Shown piece by piece: positions 1 through 6,146 of a stretch of 13,238 nt of DNA. The notes under the pieces were generated by a model. It did not search any database. It was not told the DNA's origin and was given only the letters and a program-made list of their open reading frames with translations. Origin of the DNA: Spirochaetaceae bacterium (GTDB lineage: Bacteria; Spirochaetota; Spirochaetia; Treponematales; Breznakiellaceae); assembly GCA_031265025.1 (NCBI GenBank), contig JAISDF010000090.1, forward strand, positions 1-13,238, given 5' to 3'. The stretch's first letter is position 1, and each line of letters opens with the position of its first letter. Position numbers and translations under genes: made by a program.

Positions 1-906
1 GTCATCATCATCGTTGATTCCGTACAGAGCCTGTTCAGCCCCGAAGTGGGCCTGGTGCCGGGAACGGTGAACCAGATGAAGTACTGTTCTTTTGAACTCA
101 TCTCCTGGGTCAAGGAACATGACGCGGCACTCTTCCTTATCGCCCATGTGACCAAGGACGGAATTATAGCCGGTCCGAAAACGCTGGAACACATGGTGGA
201 CACGGTGCTGTACTTCGAGCAGAACGACAGGCCGGGAGACGGCCAGGACAGCCGCTTTCTCAGGGCCGCGAAAAACCGTTTCGGTTCCGTAGACGAATTG
301 GGTATTTTCACCATGACTGAAAAGGGCCTTAAAGCGGTGGAAGATCCTTCCGCCCTTTTTCTCATACAGCGGGAAGGCGAACTGCCCCCCGGCGTGGCGG
401 TCGCGGCGGTTCTGGAGGGGAGCCGGTGTTTCCTTGTGGAAATCCAGGCCCTGACCGTTCCGGCGAGGGCTTCCATAAACAGGGTTTTTTCCGACCGCAT
501 TGATTCGGGCAGGGTGTCCCGTGTGTCGGCTACCCTGGAAAAGCACCTCAAGCTCCGGCTCCAGGACCATGATCTTTATGTCAATGTAGCCGGCGGCATC
601 AGGATAAACGAGGTGGGCATAGAGCTTGCCCTGGCTGGGGCCATATACTCGGCCCGTACCGGCCTCGCCCTGCCTCCCCAGACAGCCCTGGCCGGCGAAC
701 TTTCCCTTGCCGGGGAAGTACGGCCGGTCAGGCGGCTCAATACCCGTGTAAAGACCTCCCGGAGCCTTGGTTTTACCCGTTTTCTCGGGCCTGTCCCCGA
801 TTCCGGCGAAACCGAGGCAGCCCTGGCCGACAGCGCCGGAATTCACAAGATTACCAGCTTGAAGAACGCCATAACCCTGCTTTTCGCCGGACAGGGGGCG
901 GAATAG
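1..906 (+). CDS. radA: DNA repair protein RadA, 5'-truncated by the window edge
   Basis: RadA is a RecA-like ATPase that promotes branch migration in recombinational repair. The frame is open from base 1, so the visible 301 residues lack the N-terminal zinc finger and Walker A region (full family length is about 450). The first residues, VIIIVDSVQ, fit the Walker B strand. AGPKTLEHMVDTVLYFE (visible about 56-72) and the RadA-specific KNRFG motif (91-95) follow. From about residue 125 there is a Lon-protease-like C-terminal domain with LYVNVAGGIRINEVGIELAL, as in other RadA proteins. An internal GTG at 46 is an artefact of the cut edge, not the start. The stop is TAG at 904-906. Family assignment is secure. 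Confidence 0.95.
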   Translation, partial: VIIIVDSVQSLFSPEVGLVPGTVNQMKYCSFELISWVKEHDAALFLIAHVTKDGIIAGPKTLEHMVDTVLYFEQNDRPGDGQDSRFLRAAKNRFGSVDELGIFTMTEKGLKAVEDPSALFLIQREGELPPGVAVAAVLEGSRCFLVEIQALTVPARASINRVFSDRIDSGRVSRVSATLEKHLKLRLQDHDLYVNVAGGIRINEVGIELALAGAIYSARTGLALPPQTALAGELSLAGEVRPVRRLNTRVKTSRSLGFTRFLGPVPDSGETEAALADSAGIHKITSLKNAITLLFAGQGAE

Positions 907-1485
907 CCTTGAATTTCGGGTATCCCGGCATTATTCGTCGAAAAATACACCATTTTTTTAAAAAAATTTACCGGAATTTTAAATTTAGCTTGACGCCGGC
1001 GCCAATCTAGGGTACTGTTTTTCTATTAGGATCTATTGTGATTTGTTTTGGCAAAGTCTATTGTAAGACTTATTTACAAAAATGACGCAGTCTGGCTTTT
1101 CTCGCCCGGGCCAATCTTCTCGATTCTTGATTTATGGCAGGATTGTTCGAAAATTTCTTTTTCCAAACAATTTTTTTGTAAAACCCGCGATTTCACGGCC
1201 GGCGGACTGTTTTGCCGGCGGGAAAACGCAAGACTTGGAACGGACCCTGGCCCGCGGGAAGCAAAGGCTTTCTCGAACAAGTCTGTTGACTCAAGGCTGT
1301 TTCACAAGCGGACAAGCTGCGGAACAAGCTCATCTTTCATCCAGTACTCTCCCCGACGGAAGAGTGGAGTCGCCCATGGTATATGGACGTGAATAAATGC
1401 GCAACCCGGACGTATGCAAACCCGTGTTTGCTGTTCCCCTGCGGACAGAAAACGGTAGTTTGTTCCGGGAGAAGGAAAATGCTCG
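907..1485. other. 579-nt gene-free stretch: promoter plus long leader
   Basis: No open frame here looks like a protein. The overlapping candidates at 1048-1396 are low-complexity shadows. The stretch holds a T7A7 palindrome (952-967), a sigma70-type promoter (990-1018), a small hairpin AAGTCT/AGACTT (1054-1059 with 1066-1071), a GC-rich helix GCCGGC/GCCGGC (1198-1203 with 1214-1219), possibly extended by CCCGC/GCGGG (1184-1188 with 1218-1222), and a Shine-Dalgarno at 1467-1476. Just after radA there is only a weak CGGG-TAT-CCCG hairpin without a T-tract. I read most of it as the 5' leader of the RRM gene. A separate plus-strand RNA cannot be excluded. Confidence 0.5.
990..1018 (+). promoter_or_regulatory. 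Sigma70-type promoter with A/T-rich upstream element
   Basis: TTGACG (990-995), a 17-bp spacer and TACTGT (1013-1018). The -35 is near consensus; the -10 keeps the key T, A and final T. Upstream, 952-988 is almost pure A/T, including a 16-bp palindrome of seven T then seven A, which resembles an UP element. Transcription would start near 1025, about 460 nt before the RRM gene. Confidence 0.6.
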
Positions 1486-1776
1486 ATGGCTAAGAAACTG
1501 TATGTAGGGAACCTTTCCTACAACACCTCAGAAGACGGACTTCGTAACCTGTTCTCCAATTTTGGCAGCGTCGCTTCCGCCAAGATCATCTTTGATCGTG
1601 AAACCGGCAATTCAAAAGGATTCGGTTTTATTGAAATGAGTACTGACGAAGAGGCAAGCGCCGCTATCGCCGGAACCAACGGCCGTGAATTCGAAGGCCG
1701 CCAACTTAGGGTAAATGAGGCAATGGATAAACCCCGCCGTGACCGGGGCGCCGGCGGCGGATACAATAACTGGTAG
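1486..1776 (+). CDS. RRM-domain RNA-binding protein, glycine-rich tail
   Basis: A 96-residue single-RRM protein of the bacterial rbp type, expected to bind single-stranded RNA. RNP2 is LYVGNL (residues 5-10) and RNP1 is KGFGFIEM (44-51). The RRM fills about residues 3-80, followed by a short basic, Gly-rich tail (RRDRGAGGGYNNW). The start is ATG 1486, with GGGAGAAGGA at 1467-1476 as a good Shine-Dalgarno. A second ATG 7 nt upstream (1479) opens a 4-codon frame (MLDG) overlapping the true start but sits too close to the Shine-Dalgarno to matter. In cyanobacteria comparable proteins are often cold-responsive; the long leader here would fit post-transcriptional control, but that is inference. 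Confidence 0.93.
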   Translation: MAKKLYVGNLSYNTSEDGLRNLFSNFGSVASAKIIFDRETGNSKGFGFIEMSTDEEASAAIAGTNGREFEGRQLRVNEAMDKPRRDRGAGGGYNNW

Positions 1777-1834
1777 GACCCCTTTATGCCCGTGGGCAGG
1801 ACCGTTTGGCCTGTCCGGAACGGGTATCCCCAAC

Positions 1835-1880
1835 AAAAAAGCTGCCTTTCCGGGTTTCCTAAGCCCGGTTCCAGGCAGCT
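1835..1880 (-). terminator. Strong rho-independent terminator (minus strand)
   Basis: Two-tier hairpin: AGCTGCCT (1840-1847) pairs with AGGCAGCT (1873-1880), and inside it CCGGGTTT (1850-1857) pairs with AAGCCCGG (1861-1868) around a 3-nt loop. On the minus strand it is followed at once by T6 (plus A run 1835-1840), the textbook arrangement. On the plus strand the 3' flank is CTCTTTCCCCC, so it may also end the RRM mRNA, less efficiently. There is no protein gene on the minus strand for it to serve. Confidence 0.8.
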
Positions 1881-2124
1881 CTCTTTCCCCCTACCGGCCC
1901 TGCGGCCCGGTCTTTTGGGGTATGCTTACACAAAGCATTACACAGATCTTGCTGTTATGATAATTGTCTCCCCAAGGCCGGCGCGTTTATCAAACCGGCC
2001 CCGTAGTGTCAGGCGGATTATTCATAGGAGCCTCCCGTCCCAACAGGGCTATTTCCGCCGCCAAATCCCGGCGAAAACTCTTAAACAAACCTCTTTCAAA
2101 ATTGAAGTTTTGAAATTGGTTTCT
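1835..2124 (-). ncRNA. Candidate unidentified structured small RNA, about 290 nt
   Basis: A minus-strand promoter (2131-2159), a helix-dense body and a T6 terminator enclose a stretch with no credible protein. Helices (plus coordinates): AAACC/GGTTT (2087-2091 with 2118-2122) around TTTCAAAA/TTTTGAAA (2094-2101 with 2108-2115); CGCCG/CGGCG (2056-2060 with 2069-2073); GGCGGA/TCCGCC (2012-2017 with 2054-2059), mutually exclusive with the previous one; GGCCGG/CCGGCC (1976-1981 with 1995-2000); TTGGGG/CCCCAA (1915-1920 with 1970-1975) enclosing ATGCTT/AAGCAT (1922-1927 with 1933-1938); ACCGG/CCGGT (1893-1897 with 1907-1911). I looked for RNase P RNA, tmRNA and SRP RNA signature sequences and found none. 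No downstream minus-strand gene exists, so a riboswitch is unlikely. The class is unknown. Confidence 0.5.
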
Positions 2125-2130
2125 CCCTAA

Positions 2131-2159
2131 AGCATACTCCCGAAAATTCCGGAACGCAA
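2131..2159 (-). promoter_or_regulatory. Minus-strand promoter of the candidate small RNA
   Basis: Read on the minus strand: TTGCGT (2159-2154), a 17-bp spacer, then TATGCT (2136-2131). The predicted start is near 2124, directly before the first strong hairpin. It lies just downstream of the terminator of the 2185-2541 gene, so transcription should be independent of it. Confidence 0.55.
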
Positions 2160-2171
2160 GCGCTTTCATGA

Positions 2172-2198
2172 AAAAAACGCCGGGTTAAGGTGTTTTTT
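2172..2198 (-). terminator. A/T-stem terminator overlapping the stop of the 2185 gene
   Basis: On the minus strand AAAAAACACC pairs with GGCGTTTTTT around a TTAACCC loop, with one A-C mismatch in ten positions. The T-run is the 3' arm. The upstream arm covers the last sense codons and the loop holds the TAA stop. The A/T arms make it symmetrical, so it could work in both directions. Confidence 0.5.
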
Positions 2199-2541
2199 CC
2201 AGTTTTCCTCTGGAAAGGAGCCCGTCCATAAGACCGGTGAGGGTATTCAGGTCAATGCCGTCGGCGGCGTCTTCCAGGGTTTCCCTGATTTCGTCCCAGT
2301 CCGCGTCATCAAGGGTCATGGTCCCGTCGTCAAATTCACCAAGCAAAAAAGCGGCCATGTTCCCCAGCGCGGGACCGGCCTTTTCGCCCAGGCGGGAGAC
2401 GGTACGGAAACAAAGATCCCCGGCACAGGTCTCCCCCAGGACAGGAGAAGCGAGCTTCACAAATTCCCTGGCCAGATGCCCTTCCGGGGAAAAAGATTTT
2501 TCCCTGTCCGCCAATGAAAAAAAATAATCCAGAGGACGCAT
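2185..2541 (-). CDS. Small acidic protein of unknown function
   Basis: 118 residues, not recognised. It is soluble, with no signal peptide or membrane segment, and predicted mostly helical. The C-terminal half is strongly acidic (about 72-95, including DDADWDEIRETLEDAADGID). The start is ATG at 2541 (MRPLDYFF). No Shine-Dalgarno precedes it. Instead an extended -10 (TGGTATACT) ends 6 nt upstream, predicting a leaderless mRNA. It is divergent from ptsN, with only 76 bp between the two ATGs. The composition resembles the neighbouring coding genes, supporting a real gene, but there is no homology argument. Confidence 0.7.
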   Translation of the reverse strand: MRPLDYFFSLADREKSFSPEGHLAREFVKLASPVLGETCAGDLCFRTVSRLGEKAGPALGNMAAFLLGEFDDGTMTLDDADWDEIRETLEDAADGIDLNTLTGLMDGLLSRGKLEKTP

Positions 2542-2547
2542 GGGTTT

Positions 2548-2556
2548 AGTATACCA
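2548..2556 (-). promoter_or_regulatory. Extended -10 promoter, predicted leaderless start
   Basis: Minus strand TGG-TATACT with the hexamer at 2553-2548. The 6 nt AAACCC separate it from ATG 2541, placing +1 on the A of the start codon. No good -35 is seen at 16-18 bp, which fits an extended -10 promoter. Confidence 0.55.
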
Positions 2557-2582
2557 TATTTTCTATAGCGCAAAGAACCCCG

Positions 2583-2611
2583 TTGACTTTTTCCATATGT
2601 GGATTTACACT
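2583..2611 (+). promoter_or_regulatory. ptsN promoter, predicted leaderless start
   Basis: TTGACT (2583-2588), a 17-bp spacer and TACACT (2606-2611). The 6 nt TTATGT follow and then ATG 2618, so the predicted +1 coincides with the start codon. No Shine-Dalgarno lies at a normal distance before 2618. Confidence 0.65.
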
Positions 2612-2617
2612 TTATGT

Positions 2618-3064
2618 ATGAATTTGAAGACAGTCTTAACAGCAGAAACGATAAGCCTGCACCTTAAAGGTACTACCAAGCAGGATATCATCAATGAGTT
2701 GCTGGATATTCTGGTCAGCGCGGGCAAAATACAGGATCGTGAGGCGGCGCTGGGCGCTATTATGGACCGGGAACAGAAGATGTCCACAGGGATGAAGCAC
2801 GGAATAGCCATCCCCCACGGGAAGAGCAATACCGTACAGGATTTGGTAGCCTGTATCGGCGTTTCCGACGCGCCTGTGGATTTTGATTCCCTGGACCATG
2901 AGCCGTGCAGAATTTTTATTATGACCCTTTCTCCGGTGGAAAAAACCGGACCCCATCTGCAGTTTCTCGCGGAAGTCAGCCTTCTTTTCAAGAGCGCTGA
3001 AAAACGGCAGGAAATCCTCCATGCCCAGACTCCTGAACAGGTGCTGCAGGTCTTTACCGAATAG
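2618..3064 (+). CDS. ptsN: PTS EIIA-Ntr regulatory protein (PtsN)
   Basis: 148-residue EIIA domain of the fructose/mannitol-nitrogen type. It accepts phosphate from a HPr-like carrier and acts as a regulator rather than a transporter part. The phosphorylated histidine is His67 in GIAIPHGKS, and the helix-rich C-terminus (GPHLQFLAEVSLLFK) is typical. An in-frame extension back to 2540 exists, but homologous sequence begins at MNLKTVLTAETISLHL, so ATG 2618 is chosen. It is a monocistron, facing the unknown 2541 gene and convergent with the HEAT gene. Its likely partner HPr and the HPr kinase are encoded 7 kb away in this window. There are no EI, EIIB or EIIC genes nearby, which supports a regulatory role. 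Confidence 0.93.
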   Translation: MNLKTVLTAETISLHLKGTTKQDIINELLDILVSAGKIQDREAALGAIMDREQKMSTGMKHGIAIPHGKSNTVQDLVACIGVSDAPVDFDSLDHEPCRIFIMTLSPVEKTGPHLQFLAEVSLLFKSAEKRQEILHAQTPEQVLQVFTE

Positions 3065-3095
3065 GCTTGGGGCTGTGCCGGGGCTAACCGGAAAT

Positions 3096-3140
3096 TAAAA
3101 AGGCTGTCCGCACAGGTTTTTCAAACCTTTCGAACAGCCT
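3096..3140 (-). terminator. Terminator between convergent ptsN and HEAT-repeat gene
   Basis: AGGCTGT (3101-3107) pairs with ACAGCCT (3134-3140), enclosing AGGTTT/AAACCT (3114-3119 with 3123-3128). On the minus strand the hairpin is followed by TTTTTAATTT, so it ends the YD-HEAT operon. On the plus strand the flank is CATCTTTC, so it may also stop ptsN weakly. The two-tier form is like the hairpin at 1835-1880. Confidence 0.75.
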
Positions 3141-3184
3141 CATCTTTCAGGTCCGGCCTTACCGTTCAACCTGTACCTTCCGGC

Positions 3185-4357
3185 TTACCTGATTTTGGAC
3201 AGCGCCTCACGGGCAAGATTCTTGACCGCGTTGGTCCAGTCAAGGGCGAGAACCGTATTGAGGGCGGCCCTCCCCGCGCTCTGGCCGGTGGCGCCCAGGG
3301 CGGGAATAACTTCCCGGACCATGCGCTCGTCATTCGGGGTTATGGTTCCCCGCTGGAGCGCGGCGTTAAAAAGCTGAAGGTAATTGGCAAGCTGCCGGGC
3401 GGCCTCGGGTGTCGCCAGAGTGCCGAGGGTGGAGACGGCGCCGAGCTTTTCTTCCCAATCGGTGCCTCCCTTATAGGAACGGTCCAGGAGGGAATAGACG
3501 GCGTTGTCGCTTGTCCCGTACCGCTGTATCATTTGCATCGAGAATTTTCTCATGGTGTTAAGAAGCATACGTTCCCTGGTTACGCTGGTCGCCGCCAGCC
3601 AGCCCTCACTGTAGGCCGCCAGCGCAAAATTGGCCTTGATTTCATTGGAACTGTTTGATTCTTCCATAGTACGCAGGGCGTCAAGTTTCGCCTGATAATT
3701 GTAACTGGCGGAAGTTATTACCTCGGTTAAAGGTTCGGTGGGGTCCTGAAGAATCACCGTAAGGCTCTTTTTGGCGGTGTCCTTGATGCGGGCGGAATAC
3801 CATCCTATTGAAGCGAAGAACACCGGCAGGTAGCCGTCTTTTTCCTGGTACTTTTCAAGGGAAAGTATGGCGCCGTAGGCTATTTTTTCCGCGCTTTCGT
3901 AATCAGCGGCAGGCGCCAGGTTGAGGTCGTTGAGCACCTTGATTACCTGGGGGAGAAAAGCGCCTGCCTGTATGCGGCCCAGGGCCGTGAGGGCCTCGGC
4001 CTTGACCAGGGGATTGGAAAAGGTTTCAAAGGTCCGCCATATATCGCCGGCTGAGGAAGCGATTTTTTCCTCGCCTGTATGATAGCAGAGCAGGCGTGCC
4101 AGCTCATCGGCGGCGTCCCGCTCGGTGGCGGTCTGAAGGTTCATCCCGGTTTCCACCAGTTGATTCAGGGCATCGGCATAGAACTGACCGGCCCCGGAAG
4201 GTTCCGATTCAATCACAAGCCTGAGTACACCGAGCTTGTCTACCGGGTTTACGGAATTATTATAGAGGTAGGTATAAAGTTCCATCGCCTCATCATCCGC
4301 AAAAGCCGGTAATCCCCCCAAAACAACCAAAAGCACACAAACAAGGCGTTTCATCAT
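3185..4357 (-). CDS. Secreted HEAT-repeat-like helical protein
   Basis: 390 residues. An N-terminal signal peptide (MMKRLVCVLLVVLGGLPAFA, predicted cut before DDEA) sends it to the periplasm. Cys7 lies inside the hydrophobic core and is not a lipobox. The rest is all-helical with repeated pairs such as NPLVKAEALTALGRIQ (about 115-130) and DWEEKLGAVSTLGTLATPEAARQLANYL, the pattern of HEAT/armadillo repeats. The family acts in protein binding; no catalytic motif is visible. AAGGA lies 5 nt before ATG 4357 and 8 nt before the adjacent ATG 4354, so the start could be either. It begins 15 nt after the YD-repeat gene and is probably co-transcribed. The ligand or partner is unknown. Confidence 0.8.
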   Translation of the reverse strand: MMKRLVCVLLVVLGGLPAFADDEAMELYTYLYNNSVNPVDKLGVLRLVIESEPSGAGQFYADALNQLVETGMNLQTATERDAADELARLLCYHTGEEKIASSAGDIWRTFETFSNPLVKAEALTALGRIQAGAFLPQVIKVLNDLNLAPAADYESAEKIAYGAILSLEKYQEKDGYLPVFFASIGWYSARIKDTAKKSLTVILQDPTEPLTEVITSASYNYQAKLDALRTMEESNSSNEIKANFALAAYSEGWLAATSVTRERMLLNTMRKFSMQMIQRYGTSDNAVYSLLDRSYKGGTDWEEKLGAVSTLGTLATPEAARQLANYLQLFNAALQRGTITPNDERMVREVIPALGATGQSAGRAALNTVLALDWTNAVKNLAREALSKIR

Positions 4358-4372
4358 GCCGTTCCTTTGCCC

Positions 4373-5263
4373 TTAAGGGCGCTGTTCCTCGCGGAACGTA
4401 TATTCGTACTCGATAACCTTTTTCATTCCGCTGTGAATATCTTCCACGGTCTTGCGGACCAGTTCGTCATAAGCGCCGTATTCATAGGTCTCCCGCAGCA
4501 CAACCTGACCGCCGGCGTCGGCGCGCTCAACGGTCGCCTCAAGGCCGTCCCGCCAGGTCGCGTTGACAATGCGCACAACATCGCCCCTGGCGTCAAAGAC
4601 CCTTTCGGTAACACGGTTGCCCCGGATATCGTAGGTATTTTCGCTTGAACCGGTTTTCCGGCCTGTTCCGTCCCTGGTTTCTGTTGAAACAAGAAGCCCG
4701 TTCCGGTACGCGAAGGAAGTTTCGGCGAGCTTGCCGCCCCGGGTATTGTTGATGATCCTGACAACCCGGTTGCCGTTCGCGTCATACTGGTATTCGTAGG
4801 AACTTAAGGTCCTGCCGTTACGGTCGGCCAGGGTTTCTCCGGTTATCAGGCCCTGGGGATTGTACTGATAGCTGATCATGGAATGGGGCCGGCCCTGTTC
4901 GTCCTTGGTGACCTTCCGTACCGCCCTGCCGTTCTCATAGACGAATTCCACCGTCTCAACCAGTACGCCCGACGCGGAATACCGGGCCTGGGAAAGCAAC
5001 AGCACATCTTCCTGGTCGTACTGGAAGACAATGTATTCATCAAGCCTTCCGTCGGCGAATTTGGTTGACGCCCTTTTCTGTACCGGAATCTGTATGACGC
5101 CCGCTCCCCGGGATGCCCCGAAGGCAGATAGTTCGGCGCCTTCCGTCTGCCCGTCCATGGCAAGCACGGTCTCCCCGGCGTTTACAGCCGGTTCCTGATT
5201 GTCTGCCCACCCCCGGCCGCTTACAAGCGCCGCGGCGGCAAGAAGGATTATACTAAACTTCAC
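4373..5263 (-). CDS. Secreted YD-repeat (RHS-like) protein
   Basis: 296 residues from a GTG start at 5263. That start gives a clean signal peptide (VKFSIILLAAAALVSGRGWA then DNQ) and has GGGAG 7 nt upstream. The longer frame to 5317 would bury the signal peptide behind a basic tail. The body has about six degenerate YD/RHS-type units of roughly 20 residues, e.g. YEYQYDANGNRVVRI, ENTYDIRGNRVTERV and ETYEYGAYDELVRK. Such repeats form a beta-rich surface; no toxin or protease domain is attached, unlike full RHS proteins. It is first in an operon with the HEAT-repeat gene, so both products may act together in the periplasm. Exact function unknown. Confidence 0.8.
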   Translation of the reverse strand: MKFSIILLAAAALVSGRGWADNQEPAVNAGETVLAMDGQTEGAELSAFGASRGAGVIQIPVQKRASTKFADGRLDEYIVFQYDQEDVLLLSQARYSASGVLVETVEFVYENGRAVRKVTKDEQGRPHSMISYQYNPQGLITGETLADRNGRTLSSYEYQYDANGNRVVRIINNTRGGKLAETSFAYRNGLLVSTETRDGTGRKTGSSENTYDIRGNRVTERVFDARGDVVRIVNATWRDGLEATVERADAGGQVVLRETYEYGAYDELVRKTVEDIHSGMKKVIEYEYTFREEQRP

Positions 5264-5319
5264 CTGACATCTCCCTCTTCTATAATTATAATAAACGATA
5301 TTTCCGTATCTATTCAATA

Positions 5320-5348
5320 ATTATATACTAAACCCGCTGAAACGGCAA
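5320..5348 (-). promoter_or_regulatory. Promoter of the YD-HEAT operon
   Basis: Minus strand TTGCCG (5348-5343), a 17-bp spacer and a perfect TATAAT (5325-5320). The start is predicted near 5313, leaving a 50-nt A/T-rich leader with a Shine-Dalgarno before GTG 5263. An odd palindrome at 5360-5374 lies just upstream of the -35. Confidence 0.75.
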
Positions 5349-5359
5349 CTCTATTGGAC

Positions 5360-5374
5360 TTGTTTGGCAAACAA
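5360..5374. repeat. 15-bp palindrome upstream of the YD-HEAT promoter
   Basis: TTGTTTG-G-CAAACAA, perfect 7-bp arms around one base. It is centred about 20 bp upstream of the -35 hexamer, the usual place for an activator site, and lies in the gap after the transglycosylase gene. As RNA it would form only a weak hairpin with no T-tract. Confidence 0.4.
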
Positions 5375-5392
5375 CCGGGCTGCCGGACAGGT

Positions 5393-6115
5393 CTATTTAC
5401 GGACTGCCTTTGCCGGGGGCGCTTCGGCGAAACCGGGCCGCATACATTCGGACAGGAACAATTTTTCTATACCCTGCCTGTAGCCCAGTATGCGGTTGAT
5501 GTAATTCAGGGTGCGTTCCGGGGTTCCGCCCGAGCGGACCCTGTTTAATCCGGCGTTGTACATTGCCAGGGCGGCAACTTCCGACCTTCCCTGGTCAAGG
5601 CACATTTTAAGGTGGGCAAGGCCGTAGCGTATATTCACCGTAATATTGAAAAAATCCTCAGGCGTAAGCGAAGGGAAGGAGGCTGAATTAAGCTGGAAAA
5701 GCCCCCGGTCAATGCTGTTGTTGGTATTGCGGTTCATTGCGCGGGGATTAAAGAGGCTCTCCTCCCATATCAGGGCAAAGACCAGGCTGGGGGAAATATT
5801 CAATGCCCAAGCCTGGCTCAGAACCTGCCCCGCGATCTCCTGTGAGCCGGTGATAGAACCGAAGAAAGCCACCACTTTTTCCCGAAACGGTTCGTTTCCG
5901 TACAGCTCAAGTACGGCATCGTTCTGTTGTACCGACGCGAGCACCGCCGCCCGGTATTCGCCGGGGCTCAAGGGCTCCGGGATTTCTGTTGCTTCTTCCC
6001 GCGCTTCCCTGACAGCGGCTCCCCGGTAATCTATCCAACTGACGCATAAACATCCAAGGCCAAGGAGCCCCGCCACTACCAAAACTTCTTTTTTCGTTAA
6101 TCCTCTAAAAACCAT
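5393..6115 (-). CDS. Membrane-anchored lytic transglycosylase (SLT domain)
   Basis: 240 residues from ATG 6115. Residues 11-27 form a hydrophobic signal-anchor, so the catalytic part is periplasmic. The SLT domain spans about 100-215: the catalytic Glu is Glu119 in IWEESLFNP, followed by RGLFQLN (137-143) and AMYNAGLNRV (184-193), the family's Tyr-Asn-Ala-Gly motif. The family cleaves peptidoglycan glycan strands, forming 1,6-anhydro-muramyl ends. Two cysteines (22, 24) end the hydrophobic segment but fit no standard lipobox. The start is uncertain: an in-frame TTG at 6142 would add 9 residues, and neither has a strong Shine-Dalgarno. It starts 31 nt after serA with no terminator between, so it may be the last gene of the rex-serC-serA transcript. 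Confidence 0.85.
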   Translation of the reverse strand: MVFRGLTKKEVLVVAGLLGLGCLCVSWIDYRGAAVREAREEATEIPEPLSPGEYRAAVLASVQQNDAVLELYGNEPFREKVVAFFGSITGSQEIAGQVLSQAWALNISPSLVFALIWEESLFNPRAMNRNTNNSIDRGLFQLNSASFPSLTPEDFFNITVNIRYGLAHLKMCLDQGRSEVAALAMYNAGLNRVRSGGTPERTLNYINRILGYRQGIEKLFLSECMRPGFAEAPPAKAVRK

Positions 6116-6146
6116 CTGTACAATCTTCAACCTTATAAACAAAAAA

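Noticed and set aside
1048..1396. Two overlapping plus-strand frames (114 and 104 codons) in the leader before the RRM gene
   Set aside because: No family resemblance, low-complexity composition, TTG start for the longer one, no Shine-Dalgarno, and helices across the region fit a leader RNA better.
1479..1493. MLDG upstream mini-ORF overlapping the RRM start
   Set aside because: The ATG is only 2 nt from the Shine-Dalgarno and 7 nt from the true start; most likely chance.
1835..2124. Known housekeeping RNA (RNase P RNA, tmRNA, SRP RNA)
   Set aside because: I could not find the conserved P4 sequences, a tag frame with a tRNA-like end, or the SRP domain IV motif on either strand. A covariance search could overturn this.
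1715..2130. Plus-strand frames overlapping the RRM gene end and the helix-rich region
   Set aside because: They run through a strong terminator hairpin and inverted repeats, and the protein sequence is Pro/Arg-rich without recognisable features.
2540..2617. N-terminal extension of ptsN
   Set aside because: The extra residues are not part of the EIIA family, and the predicted promoter lies within them.
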